Source: Phytophthora quininea (lineage: Eukaryota; Oomycota; Peronosporomycetes; Peronosporales; Peronosporaceae). Taken from it: a stretch of 64,000 nt of DNA. Shown in pieces: positions 10,398 through 21,908 of this stretch (within the stretch, counting starts at the first letter, position 1; each line of letters opens with the position of its first letter). The notes beneath the pieces are model-generated. The model ran no database searches. It saw only the letters and a list, made by a program, of their open reading frames with translations, and was not told the origin of the DNA. The position numbers and the translations under genes were made by a program. Location: positions 558,001-622,000 of the forward strand of contig JAAVTG010000845.1 of the NCBI GenBank assembly GCA_011947345.1. The letters run 5' to 3'.

Positions 10398-13163
10398 ATG
10401 GGGAAGCAGCTCCCTGAGTTGGGCGGCCCGTCCTTCCTGGCCAGTAACTCCAGCACACCAACGACTTCCACAGCGGCGGCAGGATACGCCATTCTGGAGA
10501 GCACCACGCCGGTCGAGTGTACGCAGCTTCACTACCAAGAGAACTCGACGACGACCTTCGATGAGAAGCTGCCGTCCCGCAAGATGCTGGCGAAGCTCCC
10601 GATGCCCAAGATTTTAGGGTCCGTCGTCAAGTCACCGGCAGCGCACGTGGAGACTCGACGGAGAAATAGCTCGGTTGTCGCGATGCTTGGTGGTTCCGGC
10701 GCCGACAGCAAGGGGGTCGTACTCCAGAGAAGTCGGCGTTCACGAACTCCCGAGTGGGTGGGCTGAACAGCAGCCACTCGAGCTTCTTACCCAGTAGCTC
10801 AGCGCTGAATTTCAGTTTCCATCCGTCCATGACGACGATGTCGAACGCGTCGCGACCGAGCAGACAGATGAACATGTCAGAATTGTATGAATTCAAGGAC
10901 CAGCTGTGGAAAGGTTCGCTATCAAGTGGGCCAGAAAGTATCTTCGGGAGCAACAGAGTCGACTCCGATGACTGCGGCAATCCACGCGCCCCAGGACAAC
11001 TGCCATTCTTCACGCAGGCGTTCAATACGTCGCGTATCACCGTCAAGAAGTACCAAAAACCACAGACACCACAAGATGTGGACGCACGAACGTCGATGGC
11101 GTTTATCCCATTGCCTCGGGAATCCGTCGCGATGCTGGTCGACGCTGTTCGGGTGTCGGCGCTGGAGGACGACGAAAAGTGCCGATTCCTCTTCGAAGTC
11201 TTCGACGTCGACCATCGAGGGATTCTGTCCAAGGAAGGGGTTCGAGCCTTCATCGAGGCCACGTTCGCTGCCAACGACGTCCAATTTCTAGGCGAGTTCG
11301 ACTACGACGCCGTGGTAGACAAGGTCTTCCATCGGTGTCGGCAACACGACAAAATGAGCTACAGCGAGTTCAAGACTGTCTTCGGGTCCATCGTGGCAGA
11401 AGCAGACGACGGCAAAAGCGCGGCCGCTCTGGGCAATTTGAGTCGCTTGGTGGAGTCGCAGCGCCAGCACGAGATCCTCAGCAACTCCGAAAGAGGCCAA
11501 CGCTGGTGTCGCTGCGTCAAGTTCTGGCGCAAGTTCAAGGCGCAGATCTTGTGGCTGACGCTCTACTTCCTGCTGATGGTCGCAGTGTTCATCGCCAAGG
11601 CGTCCCGCTTCGCTTTCGACCCCGCCGTGGGGAACTGTCCCCGCATCGCGAAAGGGTTCGCCGAGATCTGCCTCGTCAACACCATGTTCGTGCTGCTGCC
11701 CATGTGTCGGAACTTGGTGACGGGGCTGCGCACTCTGGCGGTCGTCGTGAACCACCTGCCAGTGGACGACCACATCGAGTTCCACAAGATCTGCGGCGTC
11801 GTGCTGCTGGTCGCCTCGCTGGGACATACGGCCGCGTGGTTGGCCATCGTCATTTACGTCCGAACAGTGCCGCTCTCCGTGTGGGAGGAATCGGCCTACC
11901 ACCACCTCACGTTCGTCCGCGACGAGAACCTGTTGTTGTTTGCGCTTCGAGTCCCGATCTGGACAGGTGTGGCCATGCTGCTGTGTGCTGGCATTGCAGC
12001 TCCGTTGTGCATCTCGAAAGTCCGTCGGGGCCATTTCAACGTCTTCTGGATCTCGCACATGCTGTTCATCCCGTTCCTCGTGTTGATGGCGTTCCACGGC
12101 TTTGCTCGCTGGGTGGCTGCTCCCCAAGCGCAGTACTGGGTTTTACCTCCGGTGGTCATCTACCTCATCGAGAAGCGCTACCGGATGACGCAGGTCTTTG
12201 GTGGGAAGACGCAGATCGCCCAAGTCCAGCTCTCGAAGGAAGCTGTGGCCATCTTCATGAAGAAACCAAAGGCGTTTGGCAAACGGCAGCGATTCCTGCC
12301 TGGCATGTATGTGTTTGTTAATGTGCCGATGGTTTCCAAGTTCGAGTGGCATCCGTTCACGATTTCGTCCGCTCCAGAGGATAAGTTCCTCAGTCTTCAC
12401 ATCCAGAGAGCGGGGACTGGACTGGGACGCTGTACGACCGATTGGCTCAACTGAATGTGCATCACGAAGCTTCACAAATGGAGGGCCAAGGAAGTCTGGC
12501 GGTCTCTCCCTACCCCGAGATTTACCTCGACGGTCCCGTTGGCTCTCCAGCCCAAGACTACGCTCGGTACCGTGAAGTGGTGTTGATCGGAGCGGGTATC
12601 GGCGTCACGCCGTTCGCGTCCATCCTGCGCAGTATCCTTCACCAGTGGGAAAGCTACCGATGTCCCCACTGCAACCACGTCCGCTTCCCACCGAGTTTCC
12701 AGCTCCGGAAAATCTACTTTTACTGGGTCACGCGAGAGCAGGAGGCGCTCACGTGGTTCACCAACACTATGAACCAGCTGAGCGAGATGGACACGGAGAA
12801 CCGTCTCGAGATCCACAACTTCTTCTCAGCCGTCAAGAGCAACGCGGTCATCGCCCCCTGCAGGCGCTGCAGCACTTCATCCACGGCACCGAGGGCCGAG
12901 ACATCATCTCGGGACTGCAGACCAAGCAGAAGACGCACTTCGGTCGGCCCGACTGGAATGCAGAACTGGCACGGGTGGCTTTCAACCACCGCCGACTGGA
13001 GCCGCTGGAGGATTTCCCCGAGGATCGCGAAGAGATTGGCGTGTTCTACTGCGGGCCGAAACCTCTCGGCGGGATCATCGACGACCAGTGCGCGGTGCTG
13101 AACAACGCCAAAGAGCGCCACTCACCTGATGTGGAGTTCGACTTCCACAGTGAGATTTTCTAA
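10398..13163 (+). CDS. NADPH oxidase (respiratory burst oxidase type), copy B
   Basis: Paralogue of the gene at 5390 with the same architecture: variable N-terminus, EF-hand-like loop, haem membrane domain, FAD and NADPH sites and terminal FHSEIF. ATG 10398 is chosen because the protein then aligns with copy A through STTPVECTQLH and the SSVVAML block. The N-terminal third is clearly diverged from copy A, with different residues and length changes, whereas 11111-13103 is indistinguishable from copy A. The last residues differ again (NAKERHSPDVEFDFHSEIF). The frame breaks at the GGGGG run 10712-10716 and at the two positions equivalent to those in copy A (about 12414-12426 and 12854-12858). 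All are explained by one missing base. Confidence 0.9.
11111..13103 (+). repeat. Duplicated 1,993-bp segment, NADPH oxidase copy B side
   Basis: Counterpart of 6068-8060. It covers the EF-hand, membrane, FAD and NADPH parts of the gene but neither the 5' coding region nor the last 60 bases, which differ between the paralogues. Confidence 0.9.
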
Positions 13164-13359
13164 GAGCCAAACCATTATCCGACAGATAGAATGCTAACCA
13201 GTTCGACCATTGCGCTGCTATCGTTTTCGTGAATTGCGTTGCCAATTGCTTTTGAAGCACACCGCGTCGAGATTTTCACTCATGAAGTGCTAAAGAGAGT
13301 CTTGCCGGTAGCCGCTTCAGACTCACCTTGCTGCCTGCAGACGAGGAGGTTCGAGATGC

Positions 13360-14186
13360 TCACTCGTCAACTCGAAGCCGGCGCGATGCGTCTTCCATGC
13401 GTTTGATCCGCACCAGTCGCCAAAACAACTGGGTGCTGTGAGCTGCTCTGGTTTGGTCATGAGTTCCTGCTGCAGCGGCCTCGAAGAAATTGTTCATTTC
13501 ACTTCTCTGGGCACTTGAGGGCTGCCGTCGCCATTTGAACCACGTTTTCTGGATCGCTCGAGCTGCTGCGTCCTTGTGCGCGTCCGCAAGAGCTTTGGTG
13601 GTGAGTGCGCGCTTGACCGAGAGCCGCAACTGCTTGAAATTTGAACACACCACTTCATGTTCTTCAGGGTCTCGTCGAACAGACTGCGCTCGGTCTTCCT
13701 TGAGGGTCTGGAGCACCAGCGCAGCGAAATTCCTTTCCGCTCGGCAGAGTCGTGGCGTCTTCACAGCGTCTCCCCACTCGTAGTAGCCACCAGGGTCTTC
13801 CTCTTCGCCGCCTTGGTCGAGTGCCCAGTTGAACTTGTCGCCATGGCCACCCAGCACTGGTCCTGCATCCATCGAGTCCAGCATAACGTCGCCAATTGAC
13901 GGGCGCATCAGCGACGCCGAGTGACGCGGGGCCGGGGAACTACCGCCTGCTGCATCAACTCACCGAGACCTTCTGCGGCTTTTCCAACGCCGTCGACGCG
14001 GGCGCAGCACACCAACATCTCCAGTCCGCGGGCTTTCATCCGGCCGAATTGGTTGGCAAGACGACGCGTCAGGCGGCTTTTCTTCTTGTGCTGCTGCTGC
14101 TCTCGTCGGCCAGCCTCCATCACCTCCAGGAACATCAACTCCAAGTCCAGCAGCTCGTCCTTGATCAAGAGGTCGCTGTCGGGCAT
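13360..14186 (-). CDS. IQ-motif protein of unknown function
   Basis: A Lys/Arg-rich helical N-terminal part (LLIKDELLDLELMFLEVMEA) is followed by a Gly/Asp-rich middle (DQGGEEEDPGGYYEWGD) and a C-terminal IQ-like calmodulin-binding helix (AARAIQKTWFKWRRQ). The frame shifts at the GGGG run 13934-13937 (CCCC on the coding strand), as if one C were missing; the upstream frame otherwise ends in a short Arg-rich tail. ATG 14186 is the nearest start, but coding-like sequence (LLKKRLKLAEEDLSCGEALE) continues upstream to about 14300, so the true start may be further right, overlapping the divergent HemK gene. I do not recognise a named family. Confidence 0.55.
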
Positions 14187-14362
14187 CTTGCAATACCGTC
14201 GATGGAACTCCAGCGCCTCACCGCAGCTCAGATCTTCCTCAGCCAGCTTCAGTCTCTTCTTCAGCAGCTCCGGGGCAATACTTGGAGTGCCAAGAATGTG
14301 CTTCGACCAAGTTCACTAGTGTCGCTTCGGCCTTTCTCGCAACCAGCTGAAAACCTGGACCA

Positions 14363-15514
14363 ATGCATCGCTCACTCCTTCGACTACGTGCTGCCTCTGC
14401 GGGTCTTGTAAGGCTCATCCACAGCCAGCAGACCGTGGCGGACGCGGTGCGAGAAACCCGCGAGCGGTTGAGGCGCGTTCCAAGTGTTTTGGCGTCGTCG
14501 GGGGTCGCGAATCGGCTCGAAATGACGCGAAAGTGCTCGTGGCCGACGCTCTGCATCCGCCACTCGCCAGCAGCAACGACGTCTTCTTCCACAGTGACCG
14601 CAAAGTACACCTCATGAAGTCGCTAGGTTGGGCTGGCTGTTGGTATTGATAGTGTGCTGGTCGTAGATGACTCGGGAGGAGGTCGAAAGGCTTGAGCAGA
14701 CGACTGAGCAGCGTGTGGTTGGCGAACCGCTGGCGTATGTGCTGGGGAGGAAAGAGTTCTGGTCCATGCAGTTCGCCGTGACGAAGGACACTCTCATCCC
14801 ACGCAGTGACAGCGAAGTTCTCATTGAGACGCTGCTGGTGAGTGGTCAGAGAGCTTGTCGTTACTGTTGACTTTCTAACTTGTTGTGGTGAATTGGGTGG
14901 GGGCTACACAGGAGCAATACGACAAGCAGACGCCGCTGCGAATCCTCGACATCGGCACAGGATCGGGCTGTCTGCTACTGTCGGCCTTGTCCGAATTCCC
15001 TCAAGCAATTGGAGTTGGTGTCGACATTTCTGAACCAGCCCTGGCTGTTGCAGGGCGAAATGCTCAGTCGAACGATCTGGCAGTGCGAGCGAAATTCCTG
15101 CGTCGAGATTTGAAGGCGCTGCCTCAGTTGGACGAGTCTGATGACGAGCTGTACCAACTCTTCGATGTGATCCTGTGCAACCCGCCCTACATCCCTCGCC
15201 AAGAGCTTCATCTCGTTGCCCCCGACGTGCTCGAACACGAGCCCCACCTCGCACTGTTTTCGGATGGCGGACCTGAAGGCTGCGATGATGAGGTCGATCC
15301 AGAAGGGCTGCGGATGTATCAATGGCTGAATCAAAGTGTTGGCAAACTCTTCAAGGCCAGCCCAGCAACAATCTGCTTATTGATGGAGGTTGGGTCAGAA
15401 AGCCAAGCACGGGCCGTCGAGGAAATCTTCAACGGCACTTCACGCCTGATTTTCGAGCGCTTCCTGTTCGATGCCAGTGGGAAATACCGAGGACTGCTCT
15501 TCATCGAGCGATAA
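14363..15514 (+). CDS. HEMK1: HemK/PrmC-type release-factor glutamine methyltransferase, probably mitochondrial
   Basis: Methylates the glutamine of the GGQ motif in peptide-chain release factors. Exons are about 14363-14604, 14667-14837 and 14912-15514, joined by GT..AG introns that keep the frame. The N-terminus (MHRSLLRLRAASAGLVRLI) is basic and lacks acidic residues, as in mitochondrial presequences. The helical N-terminal domain (TVADAVRETRERL) is followed by VVGEPLAYVLGRKEFW, then the SAM-binding motif LDIGTGSGCLLLSAL and the catalytic NPPY motif (CNPPYIPRQE). The GGGGG run at 14500-14504 interrupts the first exon as if one G were missing. The start lies opposite the 5' end of the IQ-motif gene. 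Confidence 0.9.
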
Positions 15515-15590
15515 TCTCATAAATGAAGCAAACCTTTATCCTTAGCGAGTCCCTGGAGGCGACGAGTCGTTGGTTGGTTTTGCCAGGAGC

Positions 15591-17014
15591 ATGAACGAGA
15601 GTCTCGCTGCTCGGCAGGAAGCTCTGCAGCGCCAGAACCAGGAGCTCAACCAGCAAGTTGAAGCGATCGAACAGCGTCGACAGAAACAATTGAGCTCTGC
15701 AAGTCGACCGTCCTCCACCTCGTCGTCCACGGCGTCGTTGAGAGGATCTCGAGCTGCTTTGTCGCGACCTGAAGAGGTGTCCTCTCCTGAGAAGCATGCA
15801 GCCCAAGTGGATAGTGGCGACTGCGAGCAAGAGGATGCCAAGAGCAACCTGGAACTTGATCTGAGTACGTCGATCGACTCGCTCAACTCGCAAGACCTGA
15901 ATGCGCCTCGGCGTAGACTCGCCAAGAGTGAGAGCAAGGAGAAAGTAAAGTCGAGTTCGAGAACTCGCTCGGCTGAGCGACCGCAACGTCGCAAGCACAA
16001 GAAGGACGAGACTTCACCCCAAGTCGAGTCTCGAAGCAAGAAAACCAGCAGCAGCCCAAAGGAGGAGGACGCAGTTCGAGACAGCGCTCCGGAGGGTCTT
16101 GGGCTGGAGGCCACAGTCCGATACCAGAAAGCTCGTCTGCGAGTCTTGCAGGATGAAGCCGACGCAGCGACTGCGCAGACCCAACAGTTGGTACGAAAGA
16201 TGGCGGGTCGTGAGAGACAATGGGGTGACTTGAACACCTTTGCTGTTGCTGTGCTTGATAGCAAACCACCCAGAGCGCTTTAAAGGCAGAGATCGAGTCG
16301 CTCAAGGCGGAGACAACAGCGCTGATCAAGAAGAATCAGCAAACGCAGCAACTTTTGGAGAAGCAGCGCGAGCTGTCGTCCGTAGTTCGTTTTTGCTGAG
16401 TGAATCGACCCGGCCCAACACTAATTCATCTTTGCGTAGAGCTGCTCAGGAGACGAAACAGCGGATCCTGGAAGGACAACTGTCGGCGGCGCAAGCACGC
16501 GCTGAGGAAACTCAGCGAGCGGAGAAATTGGCTTCGCAGCAATTCCGATCGAAAGACGTATGGAAGCGAACGCAATTGATGGGCCTTACAAAATTGCTAA
16601 CTGAGGTAATGCTGCAGGTTCGACTCAATCGCGCTCTGGAAGAGGCCGAGAAATTGAAGGCACAACTGCAAGATGAGCGGAAAACCCACGGCGAGCAAGT
16701 GGTGACCAAGGCTGAGTACGATCAGGTCGTACGCGACAACAAGAAGCTTGACAAACAAAAGGTTAGGACACTGTCCCTGTCCAGTTTCTATTTTACACTT
16801 GAATTGTGCAGGGCGAACTGTTGGTGGCCTTCAAGAAGCAGATGAAGCTCATCGACTTACTCAAACGCCAACGAATCCACATGGAGGTATAGCGATCTGG
16901 CTGGAAAAATGTTTTACGGACAGCGTTTCTCACCAGCGACTTCATATTGGACAGGCTGCAAAACTGCTCTCGTTTACCGAGGCAGAGTTCAGCAAGACAC
17001 TCGAGTTGGGATAA
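15591..17014 (+). CDS. TEX9: TEX9-like coiled-coil protein
   Basis: The conserved C-terminal half matches testis-expressed protein 9: EATVRYQKARLRVLQDEAD, VRLNRALEEAEKLKAQL, DNKKLDKQK, GELLVAFKKQMKLIDLLKRQ and finally AAKLLSFTEAEFSKTLELG. Five introns of about 55-75 bp fit (for example 16225-16289 and one ending just before 16619). The N-terminal region is Ser/Lys-rich and disordered-looking. TEX9 is linked to centrioles and cilia in animals, so a role in the flagellated zoospore stage is a reasonable inference, not something the sequence proves. ATG 15591 is the first in frame. No frame breaks were found. Confidence 0.88.
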
Positions 17015-17050
17015 GCAGGACGACGTCTATTAACAATTATGCGCAAAACG

Positions 17051-18990
17051 TCACTTCATCTGCATCAGCTCCTGCTGTAGGGTGAACTGAGCCTCTACCC
17101 GCTGAGCTTCCAGCACCCGCGTCAACTCAATCTGTAAAATCGGTTGGAAACCTGGTTAGATAAAGGCAAAGTACGTGACTGGGCAATGTTAGTCGACAGA
17201 GCTTACCTTTTTCTCGTTGAGATAGTGATACGCCTGCCAATGCGCTTCCTGCAGCGCCTCAACTTGGGAAATACTCAAACTGTCGCTTGGCTCGAGCTCC
17301 CGATCGCTCACTGAAGACGCGATGAGGAATTTCTCGACGCCAATCTCCAGCTCAGCAGCCACAGGAAACGTTCGTCGGAAACTTCCGTTCATTAAATCGT
17401 ACGAGATACCCGATGCTGGACTCTGCAGATCGTCCTCAACAGACCCCTCTTGGCTACGAGGAGACAAAGGAGAGTCTTTTGCCTTTAGCCAAGGGGTTTT
17501 GGGTGGAAGTGATACCGCCTGGGTTTCTTGCTCAGCCTGTGGTGGTGTTGCTGATGGCTTGGATGACTCTTGTGTAGTCTTCTTGGAAGTTTTAGCATTG
17601 GGAGCGGGTTTGCGATCACTCTTCATTCTAGGATGCCGTGGTGGAGAGGGATTTTTATCGTCGATGAACTCCTTATGGCCTGGACACACATCAACAAGCT
17701 CTCAGTTCGCTGTTTCAGCAGACGCACCACCTACCACCATATTCACGTACGGCTCTTCTTGGGCAGAACACTCTGCCAGCTCCCTTCGTCGTCATCGACG
17801 TTCGCTTCCGATTCTACTTGACCATTTTCGGGTTGAGTTTCTGCTACTGAATTTTCATCAATTTGAGCAGCAGCATCTTCCTTGACACCCTCTTCAGTGC
17901 TCTCCAGTGGTGCTGCTGGCATGGTATCAGCAGTGTTGCCCTTCTTCCTGTTCTTTTTGCTCTTCTTTCTGTTCGCTTTAGCCGATGCAGTTTGCTTGCG
18001 ATCCAATCCATTCTCAGTCTCTTTACTTGCCAGACTCATCAGCTCCTGCTCAACCTGGTCCCTAACTCGTGCTGCTTCTTCTTCACACTGACTCCACTTC
18101 TTCCGCAACAGATCGGCCATTTTCGCCGACGCAACTCCCGAGATGTGGTTGGTCATATCCAGCGCCGTGTTCCCCACTTCGTTCCGCCAGCTGAGGTCAA
18201 TCCCCGGCGCGTCAAGCAAGCATTCCAGCGCGGCCACGTTCTCACTCAGCACCGCCAGATGTAGCGCCGTGTTGCCTCCTGCCGCCTCGACAGCATTCAC
18301 GTCAGCGTTATTGGCCAGCAGGATCTTGACGATTGCGGCACTCCGAGCGATGAGCTCTTCGTGCGTCGGCGCACCAGAACGAGGGTCGTCACAGGCACGC
18401 GCAGCACACATGAGAGCGTTCAGTCCGCTGGCGTTGACTGCCGTGAGACTCGCCCCCAGCTCCAGCAGCAGCTCCACCGCCGACACGCTTTTGGCCACAC
18501 ACGCCATCATCAGAGCTGGAAGAGGCCATCTAGCGTTAGTTAGCACCAAAGCTATCTAATCATCAGAGGGTGACTGTACCTGTGTCTCCGTTGGCGTTGG
18601 GCTGCTCCACCACCTTCCGCAGCTTCTGCCTCCGGTCGGCAGTGGCCGTCAGCTGCTGCACCACGCGAGCGTTCTTGGACATGGCCGCCAGGTGCAGCAC
18701 CGTCGTGCAGTTGCCGACGGTGGCGCAGTGAACGGCGGTCGTGTGGTCCAGTACGAAGCCCACGAGGTCGTCTCGGCCTGCAGCAAGGAACCAGTGAAGA
18801 AACACCCAGACACGTGTGACTGGCAGAGTGACGCACCGCAGGCACAGACGCTCATGAGCACGCTCCAGCCCATGCTGTTGGGCTGATCCAGGTCCACCTT
18901 CCGCTCTGTCAGGTACTGCACGCACTTGTCATGGTCGGCGAACTCCACCAGGCGGTGAGCGAACGCCTGCGTCTTGGCCGCAGCGTCCAT
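17051..18990 (-). CDS. Ankyrin-repeat protein with long charged C-terminus
   Basis: ATG 18990 (MDAAAKTQAFAHRLVEFAD) opens the first exon; introns near 18845-18785 and 18580-18518 keep the frame. Ankyrin repeats include TVLHLAAMSKNARVVQQL, ALMMACVAKSVSAVELLLEL and NTALHLAVLSENVAALECLL. They are followed by a coiled, Lys-rich linker (ANRKKSKKNRKKG) and, after a probable intron at about 17750-17710, a Ser/Pro-rich segment. The protein ends in a helical segment (VEALQEAHWQAYHYLNEKK, then one more exon ending at 17051). Ankyrin repeats mediate protein binding; the partner is unknown. Treating 17051-17690 as the same gene rather than a separate one rests on the splice join and the lack of its own ATG. 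Confidence 0.75.
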
Positions 18991-19169
18991 CGAGCAGGAA
19001 CTCAATATACACTATTGACGCGAGTATTATCCAGTACTGTATACATGTTGTGTATACATTAAGTTGAAGTGGGCCGTTACGCTTTGCGTTTCTGGAAAAG
19101 GCAACCGACGAGAGGAAGGAGCTCCACGTGCAGTGCTCGTAGGACTTGTGGATAGCTCGAGTACTAACC

Positions 19170-20317
19170 ATGAACCGCGAGCTCGATGGGCTGCTGGACA
19201 AGCTGTCGCGGATCAACCAGGAGATGGGCGGCGCCGACGGCAAAGGCAAGAAGAAAGGCAGGAAAGGAGACGTGTTCCACGACCTCAAGACCAAGATCGG
19301 AGAGAGGCTGCACCATCTCAAGCTCGTACGTTGCGGCGCCTTGCACTTGTTGCTGAGCAATTCTCTGACGCGTTGACTTTTCGTTTTTGTTGGCCAGACC
19401 CTGCAGGAGAACGATGTGGCGGCGACGAAGCGAGGCAAACACCCTCGCGAAGCCATCCGACGGCAGCAGGAGATCCGAGAAGAGATCCGTCTCGTGGGTG
19501 TCGACATCAAAGAACTCACCACCAGCTACGAGCTAGAGGCCAAGAAGAAGAAGAGCAAGATCCCACCCGAGGAGATGGCCATGCGCAAAGAGATTGTGAC
19601 GCAGTACTGGGCCGAGTACGACCGCATCAAGGAGCTCGCAGCAGCCAACTACCGCTCCCCGGCAGGACGGACTGCGTTCGACACGGTGGGTGTCGCCGCC
19701 CCGATCGGCTCGTTCGAGAACGGTGCGTTCACGGCACGAGCGAATGGAGTCGGCGGTGGTGGTGGTGGGCCTGTCTTCGGCGGCTTGGGCGGCACTGGAG
19801 GAGGTGATGGCCCGATAGAGCGAGAAGTGATCACAGACGACCAGCGCGCTATGATGGCAGACATCCAGAGAAACGACCAGCGCTTCGTAAGGAACTGAAG
19901 TCGTCAAGCCAGCTTTGTGCAAAGCTAACTCACGTGTCTGCTGCGTTGTCAGGATAACATGATTGAGCAGATTGGGACGGGAGTGCAGGAACTCGGTCAG
20001 CAAGCGCGGATGCTTAATGAGGAGCTCCAGCAGCAGGCAATCATGATCGACGGGCTGAGCGATCGAATTGACACAACACAGGCACACGGTAAGCCGGATT
20101 GATGTAGAAACGCGACTCGTACCAATCTAACGCGTGGTGCTGGTGATTCCTAGTGGAAAGCGTTAATCAGAAGATGAAGAAGACGCTCGAGAAGGTTGGC
20201 CGCGGCCCAGACAAGTGCATGATGGACTTGATCTGCCTCATCCTGCTGCTGGGGATCCTGGCTGTGGTCTACAACATGTTTGTCAAGAAATCCAGCACGA
20301 CTACAACCACAACGTGA
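19170..20317 (+). CDS. SYP7-like Qc-SNARE (syntaxin-type membrane fusion protein)
   Basis: Four exons (19170-19325, 19398-19886, 19953-20088, 20154-20317) add up to 945 bp, exactly 315 codons including stop. The N-terminal helical domain (MNRELDGLLDKLSRINQEMG) and central Lys-rich helices are followed by a glycine-rich linker (GVGGGGGGPVFGGLGG). The SNARE helix (DNMIEQIGTGVQELGQQARM) has a central glutamine in EELQQQ. A single C-terminal membrane anchor (MMDLICLILLLGILAVVYNM) ends in a short cytosol-opposite tail. The arrangement and the MNEE-like core match the plant/protist SYP7 group, which acts in ER and plasma-membrane fusion. No frame break is needed. Confidence 0.88.
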
Positions 20318-20569
20318 GCCTTTCAGCCACAAGCCAAAAGCCAGACGCTCTCCCTCCACTCGACGTTCACCTTTTTCTGCAGTCGCTCGAACCGAGATGA
20401 AGACTCCTAACCAAGAAAAGGAAGTACGCACCTATGTATTACCTCAATCCTCATGCGGGGACTTCGTGTTTGCGTTAATAGTCCGGTGCGTTCTTCTCGA
20501 CCAGACGCTCAGTAGACCAGTATTTCGGTAGAGCTCATCAGATGACAAGATTGAATTGCAGCGCTCCGT

Positions 20570-21225
20570 CTACTGCGGTCCGTAGATACTTGGTCTCGGC
20601 GGGGGCCCACCCATGCCGCCCATGCCTCCTGGTGCTCCTGGCATTCCTCGCATCCCCATTGGAGGCCCACGAGGTGGTCCTAGCCACAAAAATCACCGTT
20701 GGAATAGTCAACAACTACCTTTTCACTCTCCGAAGTGCGCCAATACTGCAATGCCTCACCTCTGAACATCGGAGGACCCCGCATAATCCCTGGACCACCA
20801 GGCGGAGGAATCATTCCTCGCGGAGGCCCACCACGTGGCGGGTACATGCCATTGGGTGGCCCACTGGGTCGCGGGGGCAGAGCTCCGGGGCCTGCAGGTC
20901 CACGCAGCCACTCTCCGGCTGAACGAACATCATTAAATCATGGCAATACTTAATAACACTGTTAATAGCGTGATCTACGAGCTGCGTACGCGTCATGATG
21001 CCTCCTGGCCAGCCAGGAACTGCTCGTAGTAGAGTTTGACGTTCTCTCGGTGCTTCCAGCCGCGATTGTGCTGCTTTCGCCCCGCTTGCTGTGGTGACCA
21101 GGGTACGGTTGGAGAGAGGAGACGAAGAAGAGTTAGACGAGCACAACGAGAGAGTGAACAGGGTCTGGACGCACCGAGTCGTGCGTGAGGTAGGTGTCGC
21201 AGTAGTCGCAGTAATAGCGCGGCAT
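20570..21225 (-). CDS. SNRPC: U1 small nuclear ribonucleoprotein C
   Basis: ATG 21225 opens [17 protein letters not shown], the invariant U1-C start. After an intron the zinc finger is completed by [15 protein letters not shown]; Cys6, Cys9, His24 and His30 occupy the same positions as in known U1-C. The remainder is Pro/Gly/Met-rich ([20 protein letters not shown], then [15 protein letters not shown]), also typical. It stabilises the pairing between U1 snRNA and 5' splice sites. Continuing past the second exon requires one extra base near the GG at 21001-21005 (plus-strand CC), otherwise the frame stops after AGQEAS. A short intron precedes the last exon (about 20683-20749). Confidence 0.9.
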
Positions 21226-21547
21226 TTTCGGCTCGAGCTTTTCACGAAATTTGTACAAAAATGCCATTTAAAATCGAATATTTCGGATCAATTTTTGCAT
21301 TAGCGGTCGGCAGCATGAAGCTCGTCTCCGTCACTACGCACTGCTTGAACGCATCATGTGCTACGATCACGTAGCGGTTGTCAAGCGTTTCTTCGAGTTG
21401 CAGCCGCTATTGCCATTTGTGAGACTATTGGTGCCAGCACTAGTGGGAGGCAAACAGAAGCCGCGAATTCGTTCGCCAACGGAGCCCGCCTTGATGGTTG
21501 GCGGCTATCGCGGCCCAGTGCCTCCTTCGTCAGGCCTCGATCAGGCT
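21226..21547. other. Left flank of retrotransposon array, unidentified interrupted sequence
   Basis: A plus-strand frame from about 21320 runs open into the LTR (including LLERIMCYDHVAVVKRFFEL, then QPLLPF). It looks protein-like but was not recognised. It may be the 5' part of a gene or older transposon broken by the insertion at 21548. Confidence 0.35.
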
Positions 21548-21908
21548 TGTCAACTTCTGCGGATCGACAGGTGTGCACGAAGGTGAGGAAGAGGTGTCGG
21601 TTTGCGAGGTTGTTTGAGGTTGTTGAGACTGCTGAGGTACTGAGGCTCGGTTGTTGTTGCGCTTGTGTTGGTGAGGGCAAAATGCAGAATGAATATATTT
21701 TTGTTGGTTTAGTTGCTATGAAGGCCCTCTGTTTCTCTTTTCTCCTAGTGCCTCGCTCTAGGGAACTACACCATGTTCACGCACTGACAATCCTTGCTGC
21801 TGGAGATTACTGTTGTTGAAGTTCTTCCAGCGTCTTTCGTGTACGGCGCACGGGTTGCTGCTTTCCTGCGTGGCTTCGTGGGTTGGCGTCCGCCGCCAAA
21901 AGCTGACA
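21548..21908 (-). repeat. LTR 1 (3' LTR of left element)
   Basis: Begins TGTCAACTTC and ends AAAGCTGACA on the + strand, giving TG..CA termini within a TGTCA/TGACA inverted repeat. On the coding strand the purine-rich GCGGGGAGAT abuts it (plus 21909-21918) and fits a polypurine tract. Confidence 0.9.

Noticed and set aside
5390..13163. Calling both oxidase genes pseudogenes because of frame breaks
   Set aside because: All catalytic motifs are intact and the same type of one-base loss affects many conserved genes in the window, so sequence error is the simpler reading.
14239..14610. Minus-strand frame of 123 codons upstream of the IQ-motif gene
   Set aside because: It lies opposite the first HemK exon, whose + strand translation matches the N-terminal domain of that family.
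19064..19807. Open frame of 247 codons overlapping the SNARE gene
   Set aside because: Arg-rich shadow; the spliced frame of the SNARE explains the region fully.
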